Source: Cristatella mucedo (taxonomy: Eukaryota; Bryozoa; Phylactolaemata; Cristatellidae). Taken from it: a DNA stretch of 22,490 nt. Shown piece after piece: positions 1-8,500 of this stretch. Below the pieces are notes generated by a model. The model was not told the DNA's origin. It made no database searches and was given only the letters and a program-made list of their open reading frames with translations. Location of the stretch: NCBI GenBank assembly GCA_009760855.2, contig WPIO01000204.1, forward strand, positions 335,001 through 357,490, given 5' to 3'. The position numbers and the translations under genes are program-made. Each line of letters starts with the position of its first letter. Position 1 is the stretch's first letter.

Positions 1-338
1 GATGCCCGCACCACTCTACGCTAAGCCAATGACTCGCATTCTAGCAGCTCGAAGATTATTTGGCCATGCAAGACGATAGAGCCGAACAGGCTAAGTACAT
101 TGGCAGATAAGTTATGGCAAACTTTAAAAGCAAAAGGTGTATGCCCAGCGTCGGCTGTGTCGACGCGCTCGGAAAAAGACACGAGGTCTAATGACGGGCC
201 TGCATGAAAAAGAACACACCGACGTCTAAGCTAAATAAGGCACAGTTCAATCCAGTGAATGCTTGCAGCAATCTCTTGGGATGCACCAGAGAGCCAGACT
301 ACCAGTCTTTCACCAGATAGAAGACTATCAGAAGTAGA
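1..338. other. Unassigned sequence, no gene seen
   Basis: No recognisable protein, RNA gene or repeat. On the minus strand this lies downstream of the decayed reverse transcriptase fragment at 339-591, so it may be the rest of that element, but stop codons are dense in all minus-strand frames and no retrotransposon motif can be read. No counterpart was recognised in copy B. Confidence 0.4.
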
Positions 339-591
339 TCATAGCAAAAAGCCGTGCCGGCCGTCGTCAGGAATCCTCAAGCTTTCCGTTACATGCCAGC
401 CGTTCCAGGAGCCAGCCGTTGAAGAGGCACTTGACGAATCCTCGAGAGCCATTCTTTGATTCGACATTCCGTAAATCATAGAGCAGAGAATCGTGGGAGA
501 TGCAGCTGGAGGCGTTCTGCAGGTCGAAGAACACCGAGTGTACAAAGCCGGTACCAAGCCTCAACCTGGACTCGCCGTAGGCGCCCCACAA
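339..591 (-). pseudogene. Decayed LINE reverse transcriptase fragment (motif A region)
   Basis: Read on the minus strand from 591, the frame gives a stretch resembling the palm of a non-LTR retrotransposon reverse transcriptase. FVHSVFFDLQNA (D at about 525-523) and ISHDSLLYDL match the usual pattern F-x-D-L-x-x-A-F-D followed by H-x-x-LL-x-x-L, and CLFNGW...CNGKLEDS matches the region before the usual G-x-PQG motif. The second aspartate of the normal AFD is replaced (SSC), a stop follows LEDS near 370, and the PQGS and YADD motifs are missing, though RLFAMIYF just downstream may be a trace of the PLLF segment. The family precedent is CR1/Jockey-like elements that copy their RNA at the target site. 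This piece is only about 250 bp and cannot be functional. It differs from the two elements at 1336-3864, so it is probably a third family or lineage. The assignment rests on motif spacing alone. Confidence 0.55.
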
Positions 592-809
592 CGATCTCCT
601 GGTCTAGTTAACTCTCCATGCCCAGAATAAAGTTCTTTTGTTGTGTTGATTTCAGCCAGTTCTGCTAGCGAGCATGGCAGACTCGTTGCTAAGCAGTTCA
701 ACAGCAGCTAGTAAAGAGTTGACTACACCTTGATGGAACAGTATATTCCGGGCAAGCTGGGTTTTCCTTTTTGTGGATCATAGCAGCGTGTTTTTTGTGG
801 CACAGAAGA
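592..809. other. Unassigned sequence, no gene seen
   Basis: No open frame of note, no RNA-like fold and no clear repeat. Similarity to copy B (upstream of 10950) could not be followed with confidence, so the left edge of the old duplication is placed at about 810. Confidence 0.35.
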
Positions 810-1333
810 CGTTATCTAAGCGAAAGCAGATATTGATTTTGCATGCGATGGGTCTACAGCCACGACAATGAGGCACACGTTGAGGTGTTCAAGGCTAAAT
901 GACCTCGGGGTCGCACTATGGGCCCGACGGAGGCAAGCAGTGACATCGATTTTTGACTGTGGTGACGTCAGACAGTGACCAAATGCAGAGCCAACAAAGG
1001 CATTGATGGGCATTTTTCAGTAGTGACAGTCATTCACAGATAAGAAGTTCAAACAAATGCATGTTTAAGTTTATTTGTCAGAAGTTCAAGGGCAACCTCA
1101 AACAATTACAATGAATTCCTACCTTTATGTGTGTGGCAACACCAGAGTTAGTAGGATATAATTCCAGTAACTATTATGCATTGAGGCAGCAGGCACAAGA
1201 TTTTCAATGTAACCACTTGAATGATTTTCGTAGAATGAAATAACATCCGTCTTCTTTACAACCAGCTACAATTAAAAGAATTGTACATTCCTGTTATCAA
1301 GGACAAAAGAAGCGCCATTTGATTTTCAAACTT
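810..1333. repeat. Old duplication, copy A, block 1
   Basis: Pairs in direct orientation with 10950-11672. Shared anchors include a GCAG-TATT-ATTT series followed by GATGAGGCA/GACAATGAGGCA (about 827-880 against 10956-11010), AAGCAGTGAC near 930 against 11062, GATTTTC-x-TAGAATGAA against GATTTTCATGAACTGAA (about 1222 against 11361), and ATCCGTCTTC against ATCCGTTTTC. Identity is about 65-70% by eye with many small indels, so this is a much older pair than the block beginning at 5557. Reading frames are not conserved between the copies, so it appears non-coding. Confidence 0.7.
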
Positions 1334-1334
1334 T

Positions 1335-1350
1335 ATAATAATAATAATAA
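1335..1350 (-). repeat. ATT-repeat tail of the outer LINE
   Basis: An ATA/TTA trinucleotide run at the 3' end of the outer element (minus strand reads TTATTATTATTATTAT). Short 3' repeats instead of poly-A are usual for CR1/L2-type elements. The same kind of run ends the related fragment at 14303-14315. Confidence 0.75.
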
Positions 1351-1597
1351 CTATAATGCACTTGATAAAGCAACCTCAGACAACTTCGTCTCTCTCTCTA
1401 GGCTCTTTACATTCGCTGCAAAGGGAAATGCAATTGAATGGTGAGTAGAATCATGCTTGATAAGCGAACAAAATCGATAACATGGTTAGGGGTGACATGC
1501 ACAAGGTCAGCATGCCGATCTGGTTAGGGGCAGCATGCACAGTGTCAGCACGCATAAGCAAAAAAGGAGGAATCCCAGGGATCCACTAAATGCTGTC
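1351..1597 (-). mobile_element. 3' untranslated region of the outer LINE
   Basis: It lies between the ORF stop at 1598-1600 and the ATT-repeat tail. It matches the orphan fragment at 14316-14570. The best anchor is GCACAGTGTCAGCA-x-GC/CG-TAAGCA (about 1534-1559 against 14486-14511), then AACTAAA/CACTAAA-GCTGTC, and GCTG-AAAG-AAA-TGCAAT-GG near 1416-1440. It holds a CT run at 1389-1399. Two partial repeats of GGTTAGGGGxxxCATGCAC-AG occur at about 1483-1509 and 1522-1540. Confidence 0.65.
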
Positions 1598-2022
1598 CTA
1601 AATGGATGTTTTTAAGTTCTTTTTAGATGTAGACAGGTCAGGGGATGTTCTGACGCAGGTCGCGAGAGAGTTCCAGGCTTTGGTAGCATACGAACTCAAT
1701 GCACGGTCTCCAAAGGATTTGAGGTTTGAACGAGGTATTTCTAGACTGTTGGATTCCGAAAAGCGGGTGGTACGATGCTTGGCCTGATAGAGAGTATATC
1801 TGAGAGATAGGCTAAAGCCAAAGAATGAAGAGACCTAAAAGTGAGCGACAAAACCTCTAAGTCAATCCGTTGCTTTACTGTTAGGCAGTGCAGGTCGGCG
1901 AAAAGTCAAGTAATTTGGCAACTGGAACGCTCACAGCAGACCTGCCTAGCTGCAGAGTGTTGCACCAGGTGCAGTCGCCTGATCGCACATGCCGGCAGGC
2001 CAGTAAGCATTAATCTAGTTGC
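1598..2022 (-). pseudogene. C-terminal tail of outer LINE ORF2, frameshifted
   Basis: Minus-strand frames, joined by eye across indels, read TGLPACAIRRLHLVQHSAAR (about 2010-1945), then LTVKQRIDLEVLSLTF, AYLSDIL (about 1806), NSLEIPRSNLKSFGDRA and WNSLATCVRTSP, ending LSTSKKNLKTSI-stop at 1598. This is the conserved order in the region after the reverse transcriptase of CR1/L2 ORF2 proteins: LPxxxIxxLQxVQNxAAR, LHWLPVxxRIxFKxL, AP-YLSxLL, RxxLKTxGDRxFS, LWNSLP, FKxxLKTxLF. There is one in-frame stop (after the residues CQIT) and at least two frameshifts, so it is inactive. It is clearly more decayed than the inner element, which fits it being the older insertion. Confidence 0.8.
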
Positions 2023-2027
2023 AGTAC

Positions 2028-2072
2028 GTAAGCCAAGTTGCAGCTATCAAGCCAAGTAAGCCAAGTTGCAGC
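2028..2072 (-). repeat. Short local tandem repeat inside the outer LINE, next to the inner insertion
   Basis: AAGCCAAGTTGCAGC occurs at 2030-2044 and again at 2058-2072, with a partial unit (TATCAAGCCAAG) between them. On the minus strand these units fall where CR1/L2 proteins carry the conserved S-R-L-D-Y-C-N segment (TWLDSCN here). The right-hand unit also serves as the left target-site duplication of the inner LINE. Confidence 0.6.
2058..2072. repeat. Target-site duplication of inner LINE, left copy
   Basis: The 15-bp AAGCCAAGTTGCAGC is identical at 2058-2072 and 3823-3837, just outside the 3' tail and the truncated 5' end of the inner LINE. This is the length expected for target-primed reverse transcription. 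The nearby third copy at 2030-2044 means part of the match could be a pre-existing repeat. Confidence 0.7.
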
Positions 2073-2075
2073 GAT

Positions 2076-2093
2076 CATGTAATGTAATGTAAC
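2076..2093 (-). repeat. TTACA-repeat 3' tail of the inner LINE
   Basis: About three ATGTA/TTACA units close the element on its 3' side, followed by GATC and then the target-site duplication. A pentanucleotide tail instead of poly-A supports a CR1/L2-type element, and it differs from the ATT tail of the outer element, so the two belong to different families. Confidence 0.7.
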
Positions 2094-2139
2094 GTATCTC
2101 CGTCAGTAACTCCACAAAGTCATAAAGACCATGTGGGTG

Positions 2140-2884
2140 TTACGCAGTAGAGTTTGGTATAGCGCACTCACAGCCTAAGCATCTTTTGGTACGCATTCGG
2201 TAGCCAACCGACTTCGTCTCACACAACAAGGAGAAAGTGGGAAGCATAGCTGAGTTAGGAAAGCAGTTGAGGTAGTGAGCAGCATAGAAGTAGCAGTTCA
2301 GGACCGCTGAAAAAGATGCGCCATAGTCGGCAGTTGGAGAGTAGATGTCGTTGCGTAAGAGTTGTGGAAGCGAGTTCCACAGTCTAGGACCTGCAGAGCT
2401 AAAGCTTCTGTCGCCAACTGTCTTAGGGCGGAGGAATGGGACAGCTAATTTATTGTCCACACAGGACCTGAGGACTCGAACAGGCTCAAACTGATGTAGC
2501 AGTTCAGCTAGGTATGAAGGAGCCAAGCCGTGGTGGGCCTTGTGGGTCAGCGTAAAACTTTGCTCCGTATCCTTTGCTCAACCGGCAACCATCCTAGCTC
2601 TTCCAGCAAAGGCGACACGTGCTCAAACCGCTGGGACTTGAAGACCAGCCTTGCAGCCATATTCATAGTCGCTGTAGTGGCATAATAGCTTTCTTTGGTA
2701 GCACAGCCAAAAGGGAATTACAATAATCAAGCCGAGACAAAAATAAAGAGCTAGTTAAATTTTTTAAAAGCCACTGTGGGAGACAGCTTATAATCTTTGA
2801 TAGGGATCGGATGGGATGGCTAAGCTGTAGAGGCAGTCTTCTGAATGAAGCTTTTGAAATTGAGGCAGCTGTCGAACACGACAC
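2140..2884 (-). pseudogene. Inner LINE ORF2, thumb and C-terminal part, frameshifted
   Basis: Minus strand, in pieces. IRSLSKIISCLPQWLL and LFLSRLDYCNSLLAVLPKKA run to about 2666. The reading then shifts to NMAARLV...LGWLPVEQRIRSKVL (2663-2552), and shifts again to THKAHHGLAPSYLAELLHQ, LRSCVDNKLAVPFLRPKT, GDRSFSSAGPRLWNSLPQLL, ending at a stop near 2140. This is the canonical order of the CR1/L2 ORF2 tail. At least three single-base frameshifts are visible: near 2835 after KTAS, near 2663 after PLQRL, and near 2547 after KVLR. The last 40 residues match the family tail poorly. The product would not be functional. Confidence 0.85.
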
Positions 2885-3822
2885 CTAGATTACGAGCACG
2901 TGGTGAAGGTCGCACAATAGCATCACCTATTAGAACGGCAAATCCTTTTAATCGAGCCACACGATTAGGGTGTCCTATGAGAAGCAGTTCGGTTTTATCG
3001 TCATTTAATTTCAGGAAGTTTTCCGACATCCAGGATCGAATATCGGCTAGGCAAACATTCAGTTTCTCAGTTGCTGCAGCATATTCCGACGGTTTAAATG
3101 ACAAATACAACTGAGTATCGTCAGCATAGAAGTGATGTACTATTCCATGGGCCTTAATCACTTTTCCAAGAGGTTGTGTATAAACGGAGAACAGCAAGGG
3201 ACCAAATACAGACCCTTGAGGAACTCCACAGGTGACCCTTCTCATGTCTGTGACCTGACCCCCATACGACACGGATTGAACACGATAAGAAAAGTATGAT
3301 TTAAACCACGCCAGTGCTTCGTCTGCCAGACCGATCGTTGTTCTCAGTCGTTCAAGCAGAACTTCATGATCAATGGTGTCGAAGGCAGCGGACAGATCTA
3401 GCAGAGCTAGGGCAGTGACATTCCCGTCGTCGTTGCCACGTAGAATGTCATTGTTAACACGGAGGAGAGCAGTTTCAGTAGAGTGCTGCCTCTTGAAACC
3501 TGATTGAAATGTTTCTGACATTCCATTATTTTCAATATGTTCAAGTAGCTGCTTAGCAACAATTTTTTTCAAGAATCTTTGATAGGAATGGAAGAAGGGA
3601 AACTGGACGATAGTTTGCTAGGACCTCTGTGTCTAATCCAACCTTTTTAAGAATAGGTCTAACGATTGCCGATTTGAAGGACTTGGGGACGACCCCTTTT
3701 TCCAAAGAAGCATTAAAAATCTTGGTTATGGCAGGGCTAAGTTGGTCTGCAAGTGAAGACCACAGAGATAAAGGCATAGGGTCTTCAGGAGACGAGCTCT
3801 TTTTGCTAGACCTTATGCTATC
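2820..3822 (-). pseudogene. Inner LINE ORF2 reverse transcriptase core, one frameshift
   Basis: A nearly complete non-LTR reverse transcriptase, which would copy LINE RNA into DNA at a nicked target. From 3816 the minus strand reads SSPEDPMPLSLW, then ANYRPVSLLPFLSKILEK. A run of seven T at 3563-3569 (one too many) shifts the frame to KIVAKQLLEH. From there one open frame runs to 2820 with QSGFKRQHSTETALL, motif A LLDLSAAFDTIDH (first D at 3398-3396), motif B GVPQGSVFGPLLF (from 3227), motif C YADD (3128-3117), KLNDDKTELLLIG and NLGVVFD. The catalytic aspartates of motifs A and C are present. A stop after QKTASTA coincides with another frameshift. The upstream endonuclease is missing. The only reason to call it a pseudogene is truncation plus frameshifts. 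Confidence 0.92.
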
Positions 3823-3837
3823 AAGCCAAGTTGCAGC
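3823..3837. repeat. Target-site duplication of inner LINE, right copy
   Basis: AAGCCAAGTTGCAGC, identical to 2058-2072. On the minus strand it encodes part of the outer LINE frame (A-A-T-W-L), showing that the inner element interrupted the outer ORF. Confidence 0.7.
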
Positions 3838-3867
3838 CAACAAGCTGCAGCCACTAAGCACTAAAAA

Positions 3868-5500
3868 CTTTAGCATTAATCAAGTTGGTTATTTCCTAAA
3901 TTAATCTCTTTTAACGTTTAAAAACAACCGAAGTAGTGTTTATCACTTCAAGTCACTACGCTCTAATTTGCTTGCGAAAAAAACTGTCCTTAAATATTTA
4001 GGTGTAGCAGGCATCGGACACACTGTTTACCTGAGTTACTAACCTCCTAACATTTCAAATCTATGGTAAAACTTCTAAGTGATTTGTAAATGCGAGAAAT
4101 TAAAAAGAACACGTGTATTACACTTAGCTTAGGCTTGAAATGCTAATCGTGAAAATATAGCCATTAGAAAATGAGTTTTGCTGAATGCTAAACCATACAG
4201 TAATCATACTTATGGCCAGGTCATAAGTAGTAATATTATTATTATGGTTAAAACTAACTTAAATTGGCAATCTAATTAAGTGCAGCACAAATCAGAGCTT
4301 CGTACTTCTGATTGCGACTCGTCAGATCATAAAACTCGCGATAGTCGTACAAGGGGTTAAAGTGAAAGTCGCAATTATTTAAAAGACTTGGCAGGCAATT
4401 CGCAGTAAGGGTGATTGTAAAAGACAATTCAGCTGATAGAGAATCCTACAAAGGGAATCATTTAGCCTTTAAGCAAGCACCACACTTGCAAAGGTTTCAA
4501 GTAGGGAATTTCGAAATTACCACACTCACCTGAGCATAAACTATCACTGTGCAACGACCATCCAATGATTGGTAATCATATTATTGACTCCATAAATTGT
4601 GAGAAAGATCATTATAGTGATCATGCACATCACTACAAGAAAATAGTAATTAATCAAAGGACTAAGTGAAAAATGAATAAGCACATTATTTCGCAAGACA
4701 CCAACTGTAGCACACAACGCTCGATGGGGGAGTATTGAAATCGTATCCGAAACAAAAATTTGCACGAAAGGCGAGCGGCAGACAGTGTGACTTACTTTTG
4801 AGTATGCTCAGAATAGGCAGTTAAAACACAACTTAAAAACCTTGTTTCTAGGATTGACGTTTCGTTCCGGAAACTGAACAGTGAATATAATACAAAATGA
4901 CGATTTCGGCTTGTAACAGAACTTTTTGGCAGCGAGAATAATGTAATCATTCGGCAATCAAGAGCAGTATTGCTGCAAGTTTATGAAGAAAGTGACCCGG
5001 TCTATCGACGGTTGAGCACCATGACGTCACTGCTACGCATCATATAATCTGCTAAGACCCAAGTAATGTTGTAAGTGCGAATTAATTTAACATTGTAGGA
5101 AAGCTGCTTATTAGTAACTAATAGCTACTGCAACTGCAAGCGTGTTGAAATAAGAATGAACAGGAAAGAAACAGGTATTTCGTACAATATTTTAAAATAT
5201 CTCTGACGATGTAGATGATGCCGAAATATAGCCCCGGTTGGTATTATTTAAATAAGCAAAACAAGCAGACCACTCTCAACCAATAGCTAAGTATAAAGAC
5301 TAAATTTGTCTTGGTATGTCCTAATTAGCGTTAAGTAACGTCAAGGTAGCATGTGCAAAAACTAGACACGACAGAGTTCCTCCCCTGGCCTTATGAACCA
5401 CTGGTCATAATGATAGCTGCCATCAAACAATATGTCGCACCGTCCATGTTTTAAATTCTTCACCGAAAGCGTGAAACATTCTTCGGAAGCAGGTTAGAAC
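3868..5500. repeat. Old duplication, copy A, block 2
   Basis: Pairs in direct orientation with 11665-13235 at about 65-70% identity by eye. Anchors: CTTAGCT-AGGCTTGAAATG (4125-4143 against 11824-11842), TTCCG-AAACTGAA near 4865 against 12577, GGCAGC-AGAATAAT near 4928 against 12635, GGTTGAGCAC/GGCTGAGCACC near 5010 against 12727, and a 26-bp identical stretch at 5441-5466 = 13158-13183. No conserved reading frame, no RNA gene and no recognised mobile element. The longest frame (4544-4765, minus) is not kept in copy B. Confidence 0.75.
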
Positions 5501-5556
5501 ACGTTTAAATCTGAAAAAATTAAAAAAACTAAATATTCATATAAATATTTTTAATT
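5501..5556. other. AT-rich junction between old and young duplication blocks
   Basis: AT-rich sequence (AAATATTCATATAAATATTT) between the last base that aligns with the old block in copy B and the first base of the young block. In copy B the same two points are separated by about 1.3 kb (13246-14579). Confidence 0.55.
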
Positions 5557-8500
5557 CATCTAGGGCATACAACAATTCTGCACAAAGTACGTACCATGCC
5601 AACCAGTTGCTAGGGTTGTAAGCTGCCCTTTAGGAATTAGATTTTCTCAGATTAGAATTTCGGTTCCTTCTTAGCCTGCATCTTATTCCGACAGTGGCAT
5701 CGCAGCTTACCAAGAACACAGCCTCCAGCTAACGTGAAATACAGCAAGCTTATCCTAATACCTACTCCAAGAGCCCGTCTAAATGTAGTAAATTGATTTT
5801 TCTCCAACTAATACATGACTTCATATTATCACAGCAGAAATAAGGCAGAACTCTAGTAAAGCCGTAAGCAGTTGGCTAACGAGACAACCATTCACACAAT
5901 ATCCGGCTCCTAAAGCATCGGAACCAACACAGAATGGGCCAAAAAATGAACTGATGATTTTAGGCAGTTGCATTACTTATTAGTTTGTGCAACGTGCTCA
6001 CATGCGAGTAATAAGCATACAAACCTCGTCACAGGAAACCTGCATCTTGGAAGAAAATTGCTCAAGATATTACTATCGTATTAGCATTAGTGCAACTCAC
6101 CACGTCGAGCTGCTGCTTACCATAGTTCCACAGCCTAACAGTAAGGAATAAGATTATTTACTTTTTTTAAATGCCGAGGTGAAATACCCGTCGTTCGTTC
6201 AAGTATATGAAAGATTCGAACTGTTAAAAAAAGGAATATCTTTTCATAGCATCCTTAGGCACTAACGATTCTATTCGATTTTGTACGATTTCTTCTCTAA
6301 CGGCAGCATTGCCCAAGACTAGCAGCAACTGACCGAACCAGTGGCTTGATCAACTCGGTACCAGTAGCTAAAGACCATTGAAAAAGACTGCTAGAAACGA
6401 AGGTAAAGCCGTCACCCGTTTCACCGATGAGGCAAAGTAAGCACTACATGCAGGCAGGACAACGTTAATTCTGAGCTCAACAAAAGCATTGTCCCTCAAA
6501 AAAAGCCACGGTCGCTATTTTGTCAGTCACAACGTGGTCTCACTCTCAGAGTAGCCACGCACACGGAGGGCAAGGCATTTAGACATTTAAATGTTTTTGG
6601 CACACAGTGCTTTTAGAATTTCAAGCATTTGTGACCTAATTTACGGCTCGAAAGGGATTTCAAGTGTAATGGGTTATACAGTAGTGCTCTAGGTGTTTAG
6701 AACAATTGGGCAGACAACCAAGAACACGATCAGCTCCACAATTTAAACGTGCTGGACAGCATAGTGGTGATTATTCGCAAGTGCAAATATTGAACTAATG
6801 TTGATAACAGGTGAGATTACTCACCGTCTTGTACAGGAATTTGGTTGATAATTAAGTGGATACATTGTCCAACTGACACATCCAGTGTACAAAATCTATA
6901 AAGTCAGCATGCATTAATCGTAATATTGTTCTACCAGGAACTATAAGTTGCACATAACACAGAGTAATGTCCACCTAAAAATCCGTTAAAAGCCGAACGA
7001 AAACCCTAAATCTGAAAATTCGCTAGTATAGCGTTCAGGACGTACATCAACCAATAAGCGACCAGCGAAAAGAAAGTTAACAGCATACTCATTTGCAAAC
7101 AACGCTTCTAGCTACGGACGAGCATGTTGTCATGTCATTCTCAACAAAAAACCAACTGTTTGCTAAAGTGAAAGAGATTTCCTGAAATAAGTCAGTCAAA
7201 GTCAAGCTAGCTAAATTACGTCAATATTCAACCTACAAAACTATGAAAAAAAGAACGCAAGGCAGCTAGACCCGCTGGCTCCTAGACCCCAGAGGCAAGT
7301 AACAGGAGCACGAACGTACCAGTTTATCAATATCGTTTCGACGACATGGTTGCCAAATATTTCAAGGTGAGGCAATTTCCTTAAATTTAGAACACAGTGT
7401 AACTCTCACTATAAGGCGAAATGCCAGTTTTGTACGAATAGATACACAAAATGAAAGAAAATTGGGCATGGTTGAAAGCTGCTTTTAACAGGCGATAGGA
7501 CTACATTTCTGACGTCACGAAAATTTTAAATACAGGAACCTTTAATCACTAGTAATTAAGCACATTTTGGGAGCTAGGCAATGCAACTAAAGAGGCTATA
7601 GTAAAGGTATATCAAGACGTACTTTGAGTCAGCACGCTACAGCACAGGGCCTGAAAACCATTACAAATCGCTGAAACGACATGACATGCATCACACAGTG
7701 CTAATAAAGCCTGGCAAAGTGGCATATTGGCGTACTTTTTGCATGAAGCATGACCAGCTTTAATCACCTGCCTTTGATTTTCCCTGCTGGTATGGCTTAT
7801 AATGTTTGTTCGCCCTGCAATAAAAGCTAAAGGGTATATCTATATGTGAGTTATGGAACGCCTAGTAATAAAAATGAAGCATTGCAATAATATATCGAAC
7901 CTTTTAAGGCTGGGAACGTCACAGGCAACTATTTATCGCCTTGCCTATTCCCACTATCGCAGCACTTTAAGGTTATCGGGCTGAACTACCTGTGCAGTTC
8001 ATCCCATTCAAAGCATAATAACTCCATCATTACATAACTCCATCATTACAAAGAAAGTAATTATTAAGCTCACGCCCATTAACCTCCATTAACCTTGGCG
8101 AAGCAAAATACCATACAAAGACATTTAGCCGCGGACAAAACGTGAATACCTAAGTCCTATGCTTCAAATTTCATACTACCCTATGAAATATCTTGGTTGG
8201 CTTTTTTTCCCTTAAAGCGACATTACCTCGCAGGTTGCCGTCAGACGATAGCTCACAAGTAACCATTGGTCGACACCTCGCTACTCGCTGTTAGTCAATA
8301 ATTGCTTGGTAAAAGTGAACTCCATGGCTTGGAAATCACTTTCCTTATCCGGCGTAGTTCATCTCACACAAAAGGTTTTATCCTACAACACGGCATATTC
8401 TTTGTACTTTCTCTCAGATAGCGTGTTAGCTGCATACCTTAAAGCGCATCAGCATGACAACGGCGTTCTAACTCGAAACTCAGCCTCTGCATTGACTACC

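Larger units (their letters stand above)
2073..3822 (-). mobile_element. Inner CR1/L2-type LINE, 5'-truncated, nested in the outer LINE
   Basis: About 1.75 kb on the minus strand. It begins inside ORF2 just before the reverse transcriptase (no apurinic endonuclease domain, no ORF1). It continues through palm, thumb and C-terminal tail, and ends with a short 3' region and a TTACA-type repeat (minus strand CGTTACATTACATTACAT at 2093-2076). A 15-bp direct repeat AAGCCAAGTTGCAGC flanks it. It lies within the coding region of the outer LINE on the same strand, and the outer frame (TWLDS) reads directly into it. The reverse transcriptase core has only one visible frameshift, so this is a fairly recent but dead copy. 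It cannot be autonomous without the missing 5' half. Confidence 0.9.
1336..3864 (-). mobile_element. Outer CR1/L2-type LINE, 5'-truncated, split by a second LINE
   Basis: A minus-strand non-LTR retrotransposon 3' fragment: about 740 bp at 1336-2072 plus a few tens of bases at 3823-3864, interrupted by the element at 2073-3822. Its coding part (2022 down to a stop at 1598) is the C-terminal tail typical of CR1/L2 ORF2 proteins. It is followed by a 3' untranslated region of about 260 bp ending in an ATT-repeat tail at 1335-1350. An 8-bp candidate target-site duplication AAACTTTA flanks it (1328-1335 and 3865-3872). Copy B has a matching uninterrupted site near 11660-11683, so the insertion came after the old duplication. 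Endonuclease and reverse transcriptase palm are absent because of 5' truncation. CR1 versus L2 cannot be settled by eye. Confidence 0.8.

Noticed and set aside
2845-3114. Plus-strand frames antisense to the inner LINE (also 3629-3904)
   Set aside because: Shadows of the minus-strand reverse transcriptase; no independent support.
7509-7519. TGACGTCA (CRE-like) palindromes, also near 963, 5022 and 16530
   Set aside because: Eight-base motifs are expected by chance at this frequency, and there is no nearby gene or promoter to regulate.
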